A DNA stretch of 28,065 nt from Candidatus Saccharibacteria bacterium UBA3304 (lineage in GTDB: Bacteria > Patescibacteriota > Saccharimonadia > Saccharimonadales > Saccharimonadaceae). A program made the position numbers and the translations under genes. Below are positions 5,600-12,837 of this stretch, one piece after another. The DNA is taken from contig DESW01000011.1 in NCBI GenBank assembly GCA_002361425.1, positions 1 to 28,065 of the forward strand. Reading direction: 5' to 3'. Within the stretch, counting starts at the first letter, position 1. Every line of letters starts with the position of its first letter. The notes beneath the pieces were generated by a model. It ran no database searches, was not told where the DNA came from, and saw nothing but the letters and a program-made list of their open reading frames with translations.

Positions 5600-7621
5600 A
5601 TGAGAGAATCAAAACAATCTTTTTTGAAAATTTTTACTTTGCGTAATTTTTGCATCGCCATTTTATTGGCGGCATTTTTAACTCTTGCCGGCTTCCATTC
5701 CGTCTCTTCCGTCGATGTCTCCGCTAATTTTACTGTCACCGATGCTAAGCTTTATCGTTGGAATAGTAAAGATTACGAGCTAGGTATCGAGAACGGCATT
5801 GGCACTGATAGTTTTCATGCCGAAATAGACTGGCGCTATGAATCCGAAACGCCAATTGCTGATGGTGATACGGCTAGCTTTAAATTCGGCGATTGGAACT
5901 TCGCTGCTAATGGCACCGACTATCATGTCCGCAATAGCAAGGATTTGCCAATTACAGATGAAAATGGCGACTTACTCGGCTACTGGAATATCACTAGCCG
6001 CAAAATTAATATTCGCTTTACTGGCGCAGCAGTAGGGCACTATATCTTAACTGGACATATCGCTACATCGGCTGATAGCACTGCAGTTTATGGCATCGTC
6101 GCTAATGACAAAGTCGTATCGTTCCCGATTGCCGACAAGCGCATTTCGTTCACGAAAAAGGCCGGTTCGCTTAAGGCGCTCGGTGACGGCGACGGGTATG
6201 GTAGTCTAGCCACCAATGGTGTCTTGTATTGGAGCTACTATACTCCAGGCATTACCTCTAATGAATTCTATAAAGGTAACGGCCAGGTCGAGCTATCCGA
6301 CAAGGCAAAGCTTACAAACCTTTCTTACGAAACTACTCTTAGTGAACTCGCAACTGACGTTTCGATTAGCATTTGTGCGCTCGCTCAGCTTCCGCTCGAT
6401 CCGAATGATGCTACAGCGGGTGCTTCTGGCACTAGCCAGTGGTTAAATGTCACGAAATTATTCAAGCGCGTCTATCAGACGGAAGGGCAAACTTACGACG
6501 AATTCTTTGCCGCGATGAATGACGGCGAATATGGCGTTTATAAGGACGAAAATGGTCGTCTGAAAGTAGCCGTTAAATTTGGATCGCAGCCAAGCAATAT
6601 CACCTACAAGCAGGCGATTGCGGCTGCAGGTAAGGGTAATATTCGCGTAGGCGAGACTTATGCATCTATGCCAGAAGTAAAAGATACGATGAATCTTTTG
6701 GATACTCCTGGCACTGTAACGGATGGAAAAGTGCTTCGCTTCGTCGTTGAGCTTGGCGAGCAAATTCCTGCTGGTTCTGGCGGCAAACGTCTCACGAATA
6801 ACTCCGACAACGTTTATACTTCCGAGGATGGCGAAGACCACAATTCGGTTAGTAACAAGACTATTACTGTTCCAGTCGGCACCGCTACGGCGAATATCAT
6901 CGGCGAAGCTCGCCTCCGCCTCGTAGACGAGAATACTGGCAAACCGCTTCCTGGCCGCAACTTTATCCTTCAGGTTCAAGACGGCGATGAATGGAAAGAT
7001 GTTCCTTGCACTGAGCGCACTACTGACGCCGATGGCCGCATCCAGATTCTCGGTCTCACGCCAGGCAAAAATTACCGCTGGCAGCAGCTAGATTTCGCTG
7101 ATCACTACAATGCTGACTCGCTCAAGATTCGCCTCGACCAGCCTACTCGCCGCGGCGTTCCAGCAAATAATCCGGACTTTACCATGCCTACTAACGCCGG
7201 CATTAGTTTCACGGCTACTAACGCTCTTCAAACCTACACGGTCACATATCAACTCGGCGACGGCTCTAATGATGAAGATATCGTCTTTACTCAGTATTAC
7301 GGCGATACTACTAAGCAGCCAGATATGACGACTATTAACGTCAACGAAGGCTATACTTTCGAGGGCTGGAGTCGCGAAATTGCTCCTACGGTTACGGAAA
7401 ATGTCACCTATGTTGCTAAATGGAGCGCAGTTCTTGACACTCGTAGAGGAACTGACCCAGAAACGCCGGCGGTAACTAATCCGGACAGCAACGTTGAACC
7501 TCCGCTCACCTATGACGCGCTCTCGCGCTATATTGCAATTCTCGTATGCTCCATTGCGCTCTCCTTCTACTTTGCGCCAAGCACTCTTCGTGCATATCGC
7601 GTTCATAAATATCGCAGATAA
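5600..7621 (+). CDS. Large cell-surface adhesin-like protein with Cna-B-like and InlB-repeat-like domains
   Basis: A 673-residue exported protein. Residues 1-40 have a basic start and a hydrophobic core (FCIAILLAAFLTLAGF), a signal peptide. Residues 40-430 form a beta-rich region like the adhesive domains of Gram-positive fibrillar proteins; I cannot name the family. Residues 437-520 (RLRLVDENTGKPLPG ... DADGRIQILGLTPGKNYRW) resemble a Cna-B/SpaA-type Ig fold. Residues 545-610 (TYTVTYQLGDG ... EGYTFEGWSREI ... VTYVAKWS) match the Listeria-Bacteroides (InlB B) repeat. The C-terminus has a membrane helix (about 644-661) and a basic tail, but no LPxTG-like motif before it, so it is probably membrane-anchored. 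It may bind a host cell surface; that is inference. The gene stands alone between two terminators. Confidence 0.78.
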   Translation: MRESKQSFLKIFTLRNFCIAILLAAFLTLAGFHSVSSVDVSANFTVTDAKLYRWNSKDYELGIENGIGTDSFHAEIDWRYESETPIADGDTASFKFGDWNFAANGTDYHVRNSKDLPITDENGDLLGYWNITSRKINIRFTGAAVGHYILTGHIATSADSTAVYGIVANDKVVSFPIADKRISFTKKAGSLKALGDGDGYGSLATNGVLYWSYYTPGITSNEFYKGNGQVELSDKAKLTNLSYETTLSELATDVSISICALAQLPLDPNDATAGASGTSQWLNVTKLFKRVYQTEGQTYDEFFAAMNDGEYGVYKDENGRLKVAVKFGSQPSNITYKQAIAAAGKGNIRVGETYASMPEVKDTMNLLDTPGTVTDGKVLRFVVELGEQIPAGSGGKRLTNNSDNVYTSEDGEDHNSVSNKTITVPVGTATANIIGEARLRLVDENTGKPLPGRNFILQVQDGDEWKDVPCTERTTDADGRIQILGLTPGKNYRWQQLDFADHYNADSLKIRLDQPTRRGVPANNPDFTMPTNAGISFTATNALQTYTVTYQLGDGSNDEDIVFTQYYGDTTKQPDMTTINVNEGYTFEGWSREIAPTVTENVTYVAKWSAVLDTRRGTDPETPAVTNPDSNVEPPLTYDALSRYIAILVCSIALSFYFAPSTLRAYRVHKYRR

Positions 7622-7641
7622 CAGGATCTCAAAACCAAAAG

Positions 7642-7673
7642 AAAACCGCCGCTTACGGAGAGCGACGGTTTTT
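7642..7673. terminator. Bidirectional terminator between convergent genes
   Basis: AAAACCGcCGCT / AGCGaCGGTTTTT hairpin with an A-run on the left and T-run on the right. It serves the surface-protein gene (plus) and the DegV-family gene (minus). Confidence 0.8.
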
Positions 7674-7697
7674 GTAGATAAAAATAAGAAAAGCGTA

Positions 7698-8693
7698 TCA
7701 ATCAAGCATATCAGGACGAATGTCCCTCTGAATAAAGAAAAATGACATTTCGTCCGGCCCCACGTGGCATCCTACTGAAGGAGCAGTTTGGGCCATACGA
7801 ATCTTGACGCCAGGAAAGCGCGCTCTGAGAGCTTTGCGCAGTTCCTCGGCTTTGCAATATGCTACGTTGTCGTTGCTAGAAATACCGGAATAGTCAATTT
7901 CGGCTTCGCCTTGCTCCGGGTCTACGGCAGTTTTTGCATAAATGTCAATGAAGGCATTTAGCAGATTTCTGTCGCCACGAACTTTTCTCCACATAGGCTG
8001 CAACGGTCCATTGCGGGGTGAGAGCATTACTGGATAAATTTTCATGGTCTTCGCCAGAGCAATCTTCAACTGATCCTTTGTCGAAGAAAAGCGCCCGCTA
8101 TTCTTCATGAAATCGTAGCTGAAAAGGGTAAAGATATGCGCCATATGGTCGCCCATATATTCAACCTTCTGCTGCAGTTCTCCGAGCGTGCGTGGTTCTC
8201 CGGAAAACAACCATGATTGAATCATCCTGAGCGTAAGCCCAAGTCCGCCTGCAATGCAGTGAGTCGGTGGGGTCAGAATATTCTGCTCCGCGTTGAGCTC
8301 TGGATATTCGTCGGCAATCATCTGCTTCGCCGTCAGCGCAGCATTTCTCGTACCTTCTGACAGGGAATCAGTGACTCCCAGGTAGACTACGAGTTTGCCC
8401 TCGCGCAGACGTCGCTCAAAAACGTCAAGGAATCCCTCAATGCTGCTTCCGGTTTTTGCACCGGTGATTTTTGGGTCTGCCAGGCGAACATAAAACTCGT
8501 CGTTTTTGTCGTTGCCTTCCGTGAAAGATACTTCCTGTCCACCATAGTTGAGGTTGACCGAGAGATTGACCACATCGTAACCAATCTGTTTTGCCTGCTC
8601 CTGACTAAACCCGCTTGTGAGGTCAGTGACAAGAGCTAAGTTATCCGCCGTGAGTACCGTGTTGCCTTGAAAAATAGTTGTGTCCTTTTTCAT
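7698..8693 (-). CDS. DegV-family (FakB-like) fatty-acid-binding protein
   Basis: The 331-residue product has the DegV layout: an N-terminal ALVTDLTSGF strand-loop, a middle KTGSSIEGFLDVFE corresponding to the TSxPS...F lipid-binding segment, LGVTDSLSEGTRNAA in place of the usual S-x-LSGTYQSA, and HVGPDEMSFFF near the C-terminus in place of HTGPG. DegV/FakB proteins bind one fatty acid and present it to the kinase FakA for phosphorylation and entry into phospholipid; FakA is not in the window. It is longer than the usual 280-290 residues, with extra sequence around 150-230. I place the start at the ATG at 8693, because AGAGG lies 8 bases before it; a GTG nine bases upstream has no ribosome site. 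The leader contains a terminator-like hairpin. Stop is TGA. Confidence 0.82.
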   Translation of the reverse strand: MKKDTTIFQGNTVLTADNLALVTDLTSGFSQEQAKQIGYDVVNLSVNLNYGGQEVSFTEGNDKNDEFYVRLADPKITGAKTGSSIEGFLDVFERRLREGKLVVYLGVTDSLSEGTRNAALTAKQMIADEYPELNAEQNILTPPTHCIAGGLGLTLRMIQSWLFSGEPRTLGELQQKVEYMGDHMAHIFTLFSYDFMKNSGRFSSTKDQLKIALAKTMKIYPVMLSPRNGPLQPMWRKVRGDRNLLNAFIDIYAKTAVDPEQGEAEIDYSGISSNDNVAYCKAEELRKALRARFPGVKIRMAQTAPSVGCHVGPDEMSFFFIQRDIRPDMLD

Positions 8694-8708
8694 TTTATAC
8701 ACCTCTCT

Positions 8709-8734
8709 AAAAAAACTTGGCGGTCATACCGCCA
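8709..8734 (-). terminator. Terminator-like hairpin in the DegV-family leader
   Basis: On the minus strand TGGCGG-TATGA-CCGCCA is followed by AG and then seven T, just before the ribosome site GAGAGG. It sits between the promoter (8750-8758) and the start codon, so it could act as an attenuator. No antiterminator pairing was worked out. Confidence 0.6.
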
Positions 8735-8749
8735 CAACTTGATATAGAT

Positions 8750-8777
8750 ATTATAACATAATATTGAATTTCGGCAA
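8750..8777 (-). promoter_or_regulatory. Promoter of DegV-family gene
   Basis: On the minus strand TTGCCG (8772-8777), 16 bases, and TGT-TATAAT (-10 at 8750-8755, extended). The predicted leader is about 50 bases. Confidence 0.6.
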
Positions 8778-8797
8778 TAAAAAATACCCGACAGGGC
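8778..8797 (-). terminator. Weak terminator of tRNA-Val
   Basis: On the minus strand GCCC-TGTC-GGGT is followed by ATTTTTTATT, about 10 bases after the tRNA 3' end. Confidence 0.55.
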
Positions 8798-8807
8798 ATT
8801 CATAAAC

Positions 8808-8884
8808 TGGTGGATCCAACAGGGCTTGAACCTGTGACCTCACGAATGTGAATCGTGCGCTCTAGCCAACTGAGCTATGGATCC
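8808..8884 (-). tRNA. tRNA-Val (CAC)
   Basis: The minus strand gives a 77-base cloverleaf: acceptor GGATCCA with TGGATCC, D-arm GCTC...GAGC, anticodon stem CACGA/TCGTG with loop TTCACAT (anticodon CAC), T-loop TTCAAGC and an encoded CCA. A TATAAT at 8895-8900 (minus) lies 10 bases before the 5' end. Confidence 0.92.
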
Positions 8885-8894
8885 GCTAGGGAAA

Positions 8895-8900
8895 ATTATA
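8895..8900 (-). promoter_or_regulatory. -10 box of tRNA-Val
   Basis: TATAAT on the minus strand, 10 bases from the tRNA 5' end; no TG extension and no good -35. Confidence 0.5.
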
Positions 8901-8952
8901 GCCGAAACATCCCAAAAACTCCACCCCAGTAGCGCAAGATAAGAAAATATTG

Positions 8953-8958
8953 TAAAAT
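8953..8958 (+). promoter_or_regulatory. -10 box of prfA (leaderless)
   Basis: TAAAAT, preceded directly by TG, ends 7 bases before the prfA ATG. No ribosome-binding site lies in between (the bases are ATATCTA), so the mRNA probably begins at or near the start codon. Confidence 0.5.
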
Positions 8959-8965
8959 ATATCTA

Positions 8966-9991
8966 ATGAATCTAGATTTTGATGCACTAAAAACAGAAAA
9001 ACAGGAAATTACCGACTTTTTGAGTCAGCCAAACGCTTACGCTGACCCTAATTTTGCTGCAAAGAACCGTCGCCTTCAGGAGCTCGACGAGCTTATCGCT
9101 CTCGGCCAGAAGCGCGACCAGCTTCAGCAGGATATTAAAGAGGCCGAGACCATTCCAGAACTCGCCGAAATGAAGCCTGATCTCGAGGCAGAGCTCGCCG
9201 AAACTGAGGCAAAACTCGCCGAGATGCTTATTCCTCGCGACCCTAACGACGACAAGCCAGCTATTATTGAAATCCGCGCCGGCGCCGGTGGCGATGAGGC
9301 TAGCCTCTTCGCGGGCGACCTTTTCCGTATGTATACCCGCTACGCCGAAACTCATGGCCTTAAGGTAGAACTTCAGTCTGAATCTGTTAACGACGCTGGT
9401 GGCTACAAAGAGGTTATCTTCCGCGTATCTGGCGACGAACCTTACGGCAAGCTCAAATTCGAGGGCGGCGTCCACCGTGTCCAGCGTATCCCAGTAACCG
9501 AATCTCAGGGCCGTATCCATACTAGTACCGCCACTGTTGCTGTTCTCCCAGAGGCAGAAGAGCAGGACCTCGAGATTAATCCAGAAGATCTTCGTATCGA
9601 TATCTACCGTTCCGGTGGCCATGGTGGCCAGGGTGTTAACACTACCGACTCCGCTGTCCGTATCACCCACCTTCCTACCGGTATTATGGTTGCTATGCAG
9701 GATGAGCGCTCTCAGCAGCAGAACCGCATCAAGGCTATGACGGTTCTCCGTAGTCGCCTCCTTGAGCGCAAGATTGCCGAGGATCGCGCCAACGCTTCCG
9801 ACGCCCGCAAATCCCTTATAGGTACCGGCGACCGCTCAGAGAAGATTCGCACCTATAACTTTCCGCAGGATCGCATTACTGATCACCGCATTCATTACAA
9901 CCGCAGTAATATTACCGCTGCCATGAACGGCGATATCGAGGATATTATCGAAGCTCTCCAGCAGCACGAACGCGAACTTAAATCCGAATAA
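8966..9991 (+). CDS. prfA: Peptide chain release factor 1
   Basis: RF1 reads UAA and UAG in the ribosomal A site and triggers peptide release. The 341-residue length is a little short of the usual 355-360, mainly at the N-terminus. The tripeptide for stop-codon reading is P176-V177-T178 in RIPVTESQGRIHTS, the RF1 type (PxT) and not the SPF of RF2. The catalytic GGQ is at 220-222 in SGGHGGQGVNTTDSAVRITH. The N-terminal coiled-coil domain (residues 1-110) is Glu/Leu-rich. There is no Shine-Dalgarno site; the -10 box ends 7 bases before the ATG. TAA and TAG are used as stops by other genes here, as expected. It stands alone between tRNA-Val (divergent) and a terminator. Confidence 0.96.
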   Translation: MNLDFDALKTEKQEITDFLSQPNAYADPNFAAKNRRLQELDELIALGQKRDQLQQDIKEAETIPELAEMKPDLEAELAETEAKLAEMLIPRDPNDDKPAIIEIRAGAGGDEASLFAGDLFRMYTRYAETHGLKVELQSESVNDAGGYKEVIFRVSGDEPYGKLKFEGGVHRVQRIPVTESQGRIHTSTATVAVLPEAEEQDLEINPEDLRIDIYRSGGHGGQGVNTTDSAVRITHLPTGIMVAMQDERSQQQNRIKAMTVLRSRLLERKIAEDRANASDARKSLIGTGDRSEKIRTYNFPQDRITDHRIHYNRSNITAAMNGDIEDIIEALQQHERELKSE

Positions 9992-10023
9992 AAAATAACC
10001 CCTGTTATCAGGGGTATTTTTTA
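9992..10023. terminator. Bidirectional terminator after prfA
   Basis: CCCCTG-TTAT-CAGGGG with A-run on the left and T-run on the right. It also overlaps the stop codon of the convergent gene at 10021. Confidence 0.88.
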
Positions 10024-10527
10024 ATGCATAAATCCGCCGGTTTTTGGCGTCGGCCTTGCCGGAGCAGAGAAGCGCTCGGCTCTTGCGGCGCGCGCCTGTT
10101 GTGCCATCTGTCTGTTACTGAGCTGTCCACCCGCCTGTGCGGTGCGGTTAATTGTATTATTCTGCCTAGAACGGAGGTCGTATTTCTGCAAACCGCCCTG
10201 TTCTAGCTTATTATTGAACTCTTGTCTTCTAGATACGCCGGCGTTGCGCTCCCCCTGTTCAATCGCCGCCATCGCGGCCTTCATCGCCATCTCTTGCTCA
10301 TAGGTCTGCGCCTTTGGCATATGATTAACCCCGCGCGCCACCATAGCATTACGGTAGCCCTTAATCATTTTACGGTTCAACTCGATTTGCTGACGCTCGG
10401 AAAATGTTGTGTTATCACTAGCGCCAAAACGCGATCCATTACTAACGTCTGCATAGCCAGAACTGTGCGCTACATCAGAGGTAGAAGTCTTTGCGGTGCG
10501 CTGAATTAACTTAAAGTTTAGACCCAT
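10021..10527 (-). CDS. Hypothetical soluble Gln/Arg/Ala-rich protein
   Basis: A 168-residue protein I do not recognise. It has no signal peptide or membrane segment. The first 60 residues are Ser/Thr/Asn-rich, residues 60-110 look helical and charged (SERQQIELNRKMIKGYRN, EQEMAMKAAMAAIEQGERN), and the last 60 are rich in Arg, Gln and Ala with the low-complexity tail FSAPARPTPKTGGFMH. A basic, disordered C-terminus of this kind would suit a nucleic-acid- or partner-binding protein, but that is only a guess. The -10 (TGATATAAT) ends 10 bases before the ATG and no ribosome site is seen. Its promoter is back to back with the strong promoter of the 10876 operon, and its stop codon overlaps the prfA terminator. 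Confidence 0.65.
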   Translation of the reverse strand: MGLNFKLIQRTAKTSTSDVAHSSGYADVSNGSRFGASDNTTFSERQQIELNRKMIKGYRNAMVARGVNHMPKAQTYEQEMAMKAAMAAIEQGERNAGVSRRQEFNNKLEQGGLQKYDLRSRQNNTINRTAQAGGQLSNRQMAQQARAARAERFSAPARPTPKTGGFMH

Positions 10528-10537
10528 ATTACTTATG

Positions 10538-10546
10538 ATTATATCA
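10538..10546 (-). promoter_or_regulatory. Extended -10 promoter of the 10527 gene
   Basis: TGATATAAT on the minus strand ends 10 bases before the ATG; a weak -35 (TATACA, 10561-10566) is 17 bases upstream. Confidence 0.6.
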
Positions 10547-10605
10547 TAATAAAATGCTTATGTATAAAATAAATTACCATAAACGTAAATCACTATAAAA
10601 TACTA

Positions 10606-10634
10606 TTGACAAAATTCAAAAAATTTGATATAAT
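10606..10634 (+). promoter_or_regulatory. Consensus promoter of leader RNA and 10876 operon
   Basis: TTGACA (10606-10611), 17 bases, TGA-TATAAT (-10 at 10629-10634, extended): a perfect match. It reads into a structured non-coding stretch of about 235 bases. Confidence 0.85.
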
Positions 10635-10640
10635 GATTCC

Positions 10641-10875
10641 AGCTAATTGCGAAGATGCGAAAAGCTTTAGCAAGAAGCGTCACGTTAACAAATCAGATCA
10701 TTGCTGCACATAAGTGCAGCAGCATACCTATTACAACCTTCCCGTAAGGGGCTGATACAACAATCGCCCCCGGGTAATGGGGCGTTTATATATATTTACA
10801 TATCATATTCACATCCCATCACACCCGGAAGATTCTCCGGGAAAACAAAAATTCATTGAAAAGGAGAAAATTATT
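10641..10875 (+). ncRNA. Structured leader RNA or small RNA, unknown class
   Basis: Between the consensus promoter and the first gene lie four hairpins: GCTGCAC-ATAA-GTGCAGC (10703-10720), CCC-GTAA-GGG (10741-10750, with wobble extension), CGCCCC/GGGGCG followed by TTTATATATATTT (10765-10796, a terminator), and CCCGGA-AGATTC-TCCGGG (10824-10841). The transcript may end at the terminator as a small RNA of about 155 bases or read through into the operon. It does not look like tmRNA, SRP RNA or RNase P RNA. A riboswitch or attenuator is possible; I recognise no known class. Confidence 0.5.
10765..10796 (+). terminator. Terminator within the 10641 leader
   Basis: CGCCCC-cgggtaat-GGGGCG followed by a T/A-rich TTTATATATATTT tract, 80 bases before the first gene of the operon. 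Confidence 0.6.
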
Positions 10876-11442
10876 ATGGGAAAAAGTAATCAGACGTCGT
10901 TTATCGACAAAGTTATTTCAAACGCTAATGCAAACCAGCAGGTACTGAGCAGTCAGCTCGCAGAGGTTGCACGTGACGCTAAGGCAGAACGTGAGGACTT
11001 CTTTGGAAGAGCGATGGACAATCTGTCCAAGACCGCTTATAACCTCAACGCCACAGTCAACCAGGGTGTTGTAGACACGAAGAATGAGATTCATTCTGCA
11101 AAGAACGAGATCATCTCCGAGGTCCGTAACAGTTCCTGCAGACCTAAGGCACTCGGTGTCATCGATTGGATCACGATCTTCATCGTGACGGTCCTCGGTG
11201 GTGTCGGGGGCTGGTTCTTCAGCCAGTGCATGATTAACCATCAGTTCGCCGCTTGGGTGGACAGAACTGATACGATCGAGTATATCCGTGATGCCGCAGG
11301 CAATATCACAGATATTACTAACACCACGGCGGCTACGACGGTATGGCCGACGGTAATACTTACAGTGATTCTCTTCGCAATCGTAGGTTTTACCGTGGCC
11401 TATGCTATTTGCGACAGTATTAAGGAAAAGGAGAGTGATTAA
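10876..11442 (+). CDS. Two-helix membrane protein, unknown
   Basis: A 188-residue protein. The ATG at 10876 is chosen because AAAAGGAG lies 8-9 bases upstream; the frame is open back to 10777, but that ATG lies inside a terminator hairpin. Residues 1-90 are polar and helical (IDKVISNANANQQVLSSQL, NEIHSAKNEIISEVRN), likely a coiled coil. Membrane helices are at about 95-115 (VIDWITIFIVTVLGGVGGWFF) and 156-178 (VWPTVILTVILFAIVGFTVAY). The loop between them is polar (about 40 residues with NITDITNTT). The first helix is preceded by basic residues, so both ends are probably cytoplasmic and the loop outside. It forms an operon with the next gene (1-base gap). No known family recognised. Confidence 0.75.
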   Translation: MGKSNQTSFIDKVISNANANQQVLSSQLAEVARDAKAEREDFFGRAMDNLSKTAYNLNATVNQGVVDTKNEIHSAKNEIISEVRNSSCRPKALGVIDWITIFIVTVLGGVGGWFFSQCMINHQFAAWVDRTDTIEYIRDAAGNITDITNTTAATTVWPTVILTVILFAIVGFTVAYAICDSIKEKESD

Positions 11443-11443
11443 T

Positions 11444-12634
11444 ATGACTAAAAAGTCTAGAATCATCGCCCTTATCGCCACGGTCGCAGTAGCTCTTTCC
11501 GTAGTACTGCTCATGGTGTTTGGCGACCAATTCAAACATGCCGTGCTGGCAAAAGGCAACGATAGCATTGCTACAGTCCGTGAGATTCTCTACTGGGCAC
11601 ATGGCGATCTTGACGAGAACGACAACATTCCCGGCAAGATTTCAACTATGTACTTCGGTTGGGATCGCTGGACTGGGGCTAACGATGCCGTAGAAGCAGG
11701 CGAAGCAGAAAGCGTGCAGGAGTGGATTGCAACAAAGAATGGAGAGGGTGACTTCTACTATTCAATGGAGCATGATCCGGCGCTTACTGCAGCAGTTGCG
11801 TTATACCTTGATCAACTCGGTCTTACTGGCAACGACCCTATTCTCGAGCCAGAAGCTGACCTGTTGGTCGGAGAAAGAGCAGATGCAGCCCACCTCCGCT
11901 TCCTCGAGCATGAGGATCAGTGGGATGAGGCGATTACCCGCATCAAAGCTATTCTTACAGGCACTGACGTAACTATTGAGGTGAAATCCCTCAGCAACTA
12001 TACCTCAGCGATGTATATGGTTCCGCAGCAACTCGACGGCGACAAACCGTGCGTAGTTGTAAGGAATACAAACAACGCAGGAGGTCACTTCATAGTCTTT
12101 AACGTCAAGTTGAAGGACGGCAAGATCGTGCCGGTAAGATTCCGATTGGAATGCGGATATCAGCCAATCGATGTACCGAATTGGCCGGTTCCTGATATTC
12201 CTGACAAACCCGATCCTACACCTACTCCGACTCCGGAGCCAAAGGATCCGAACGATGATCCTCAGAACCGTGACGGTGCTGACCAATACGACTTCTGGTC
12301 GCCTGATCATAGGAATAATGACCCGGATACTACAGTAACTGATGAGCCTACTAGTCCGTCTAGTTACACTCCGCCTTCTAGGCCGGATGATACAGTAGTT
12401 CCTCCGGACAACACGGTTCCGACTGACACAGACAGTGGTTCTCAGATTGTCGATAACGACAATGGCACTACGGAAAATCACAATGGACAGGACTATGACG
12501 TCGAGGCTGGAGACGGCCAAGACCATACGAACCTGGATGATGTCGCTGATCCTTCCAATCCGAATAAACCGGACGTCGACCCTGCTTTGCAGAACGACGG
12601 TGTCAACAATACTCCGGTCACGGACTTCGAGTAA
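11444..12634 (+). CDS. Exported acidic protein with Pro/Asp-rich tail, unknown
   Basis: A 396-residue protein with start fixed by AAAAGGAGAG about 9 bases before the ATG. Residues 7-24 form a signal peptide or anchor (IIALIATVAVALSVVLLMVF). Residues 36-245 are a folded domain I cannot assign, with WAHGDLDENDNIPGK, YFGWDRWTGANDA, and a C-terminal strand set ending PVRFRLECGY. From about residue 248 the chain is low complexity: a Pro-Thr-Pro run (PDPTPTPTPEPKDPNDDPQN), then about 130 Asp/Asn/Pro/Thr-rich residues, strongly acidic. There is no sorting signal. Such tails often span a cell wall or stay unfolded outside the cell. The upstream partner is the two-helix membrane protein; the two probably act together at the cell surface. 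Confidence 0.75.
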   Translation: MTKKSRIIALIATVAVALSVVLLMVFGDQFKHAVLAKGNDSIATVREILYWAHGDLDENDNIPGKISTMYFGWDRWTGANDAVEAGEAESVQEWIATKNGEGDFYYSMEHDPALTAAVALYLDQLGLTGNDPILEPEADLLVGERADAAHLRFLEHEDQWDEAITRIKAILTGTDVTIEVKSLSNYTSAMYMVPQQLDGDKPCVVVRNTNNAGGHFIVFNVKLKDGKIVPVRFRLECGYQPIDVPNWPVPDIPDKPDPTPTPTPEPKDPNDDPQNRDGADQYDFWSPDHRNNDPDTTVTDEPTSPSSYTPPSRPDDTVVPPDNTVPTDTDSGSQIVDNDNGTTENHNGQDYDVEAGDGQDHTNLDDVADPSNPNKPDVDPALQNDGVNNTPVTDFE

Positions 12635-12837
12635 TAGGTATGCAACTTGGCGAAGTATAAACGCATTGCACCTTAATTACCCAGCGGGAGGGGCTTCAAA
12701 ACCCCTCCCAATTCCAAGAATTTGTGTTCGGCAACGATCTGATTTGCTAGCGGCAAGTTTAACAATCCGGCTAATGAATGAATATGTAGTATTTTCTCCA
12801 TTCTGGAATTATTTTTCAAAGAAAGGAATTTATATTT
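12635..12837 (+). other. Intergenic leader region with one strong hairpin
   Basis: This 203-base gap holds a perfect 8-bp hairpin, GGGAGGGG-CTTCAAAA-CCCCTCCC (12686-12709), with no T-run after it, so it may end the upstream mRNA, protect its 3' end, or be part of the next leader. No clear promoter for the 12838 gene was found. A ribosome site AAAGGA lies 9-10 bases before the ATG at 12838. Confidence 0.5.

Noticed and set aside
1789..8693. UGA recoded as glycine
   Set aside because: dut and the DegV-family gene both end properly at TGA after complete family C-termini, so TGA acts as a stop.
10777..10875. Upstream in-frame start for the 10876 gene
   Set aside because: The ATG lies in a terminator hairpin, has no ribosome site, and the added residues look unlike protein; the start at 10876 has AAAAGGAG.
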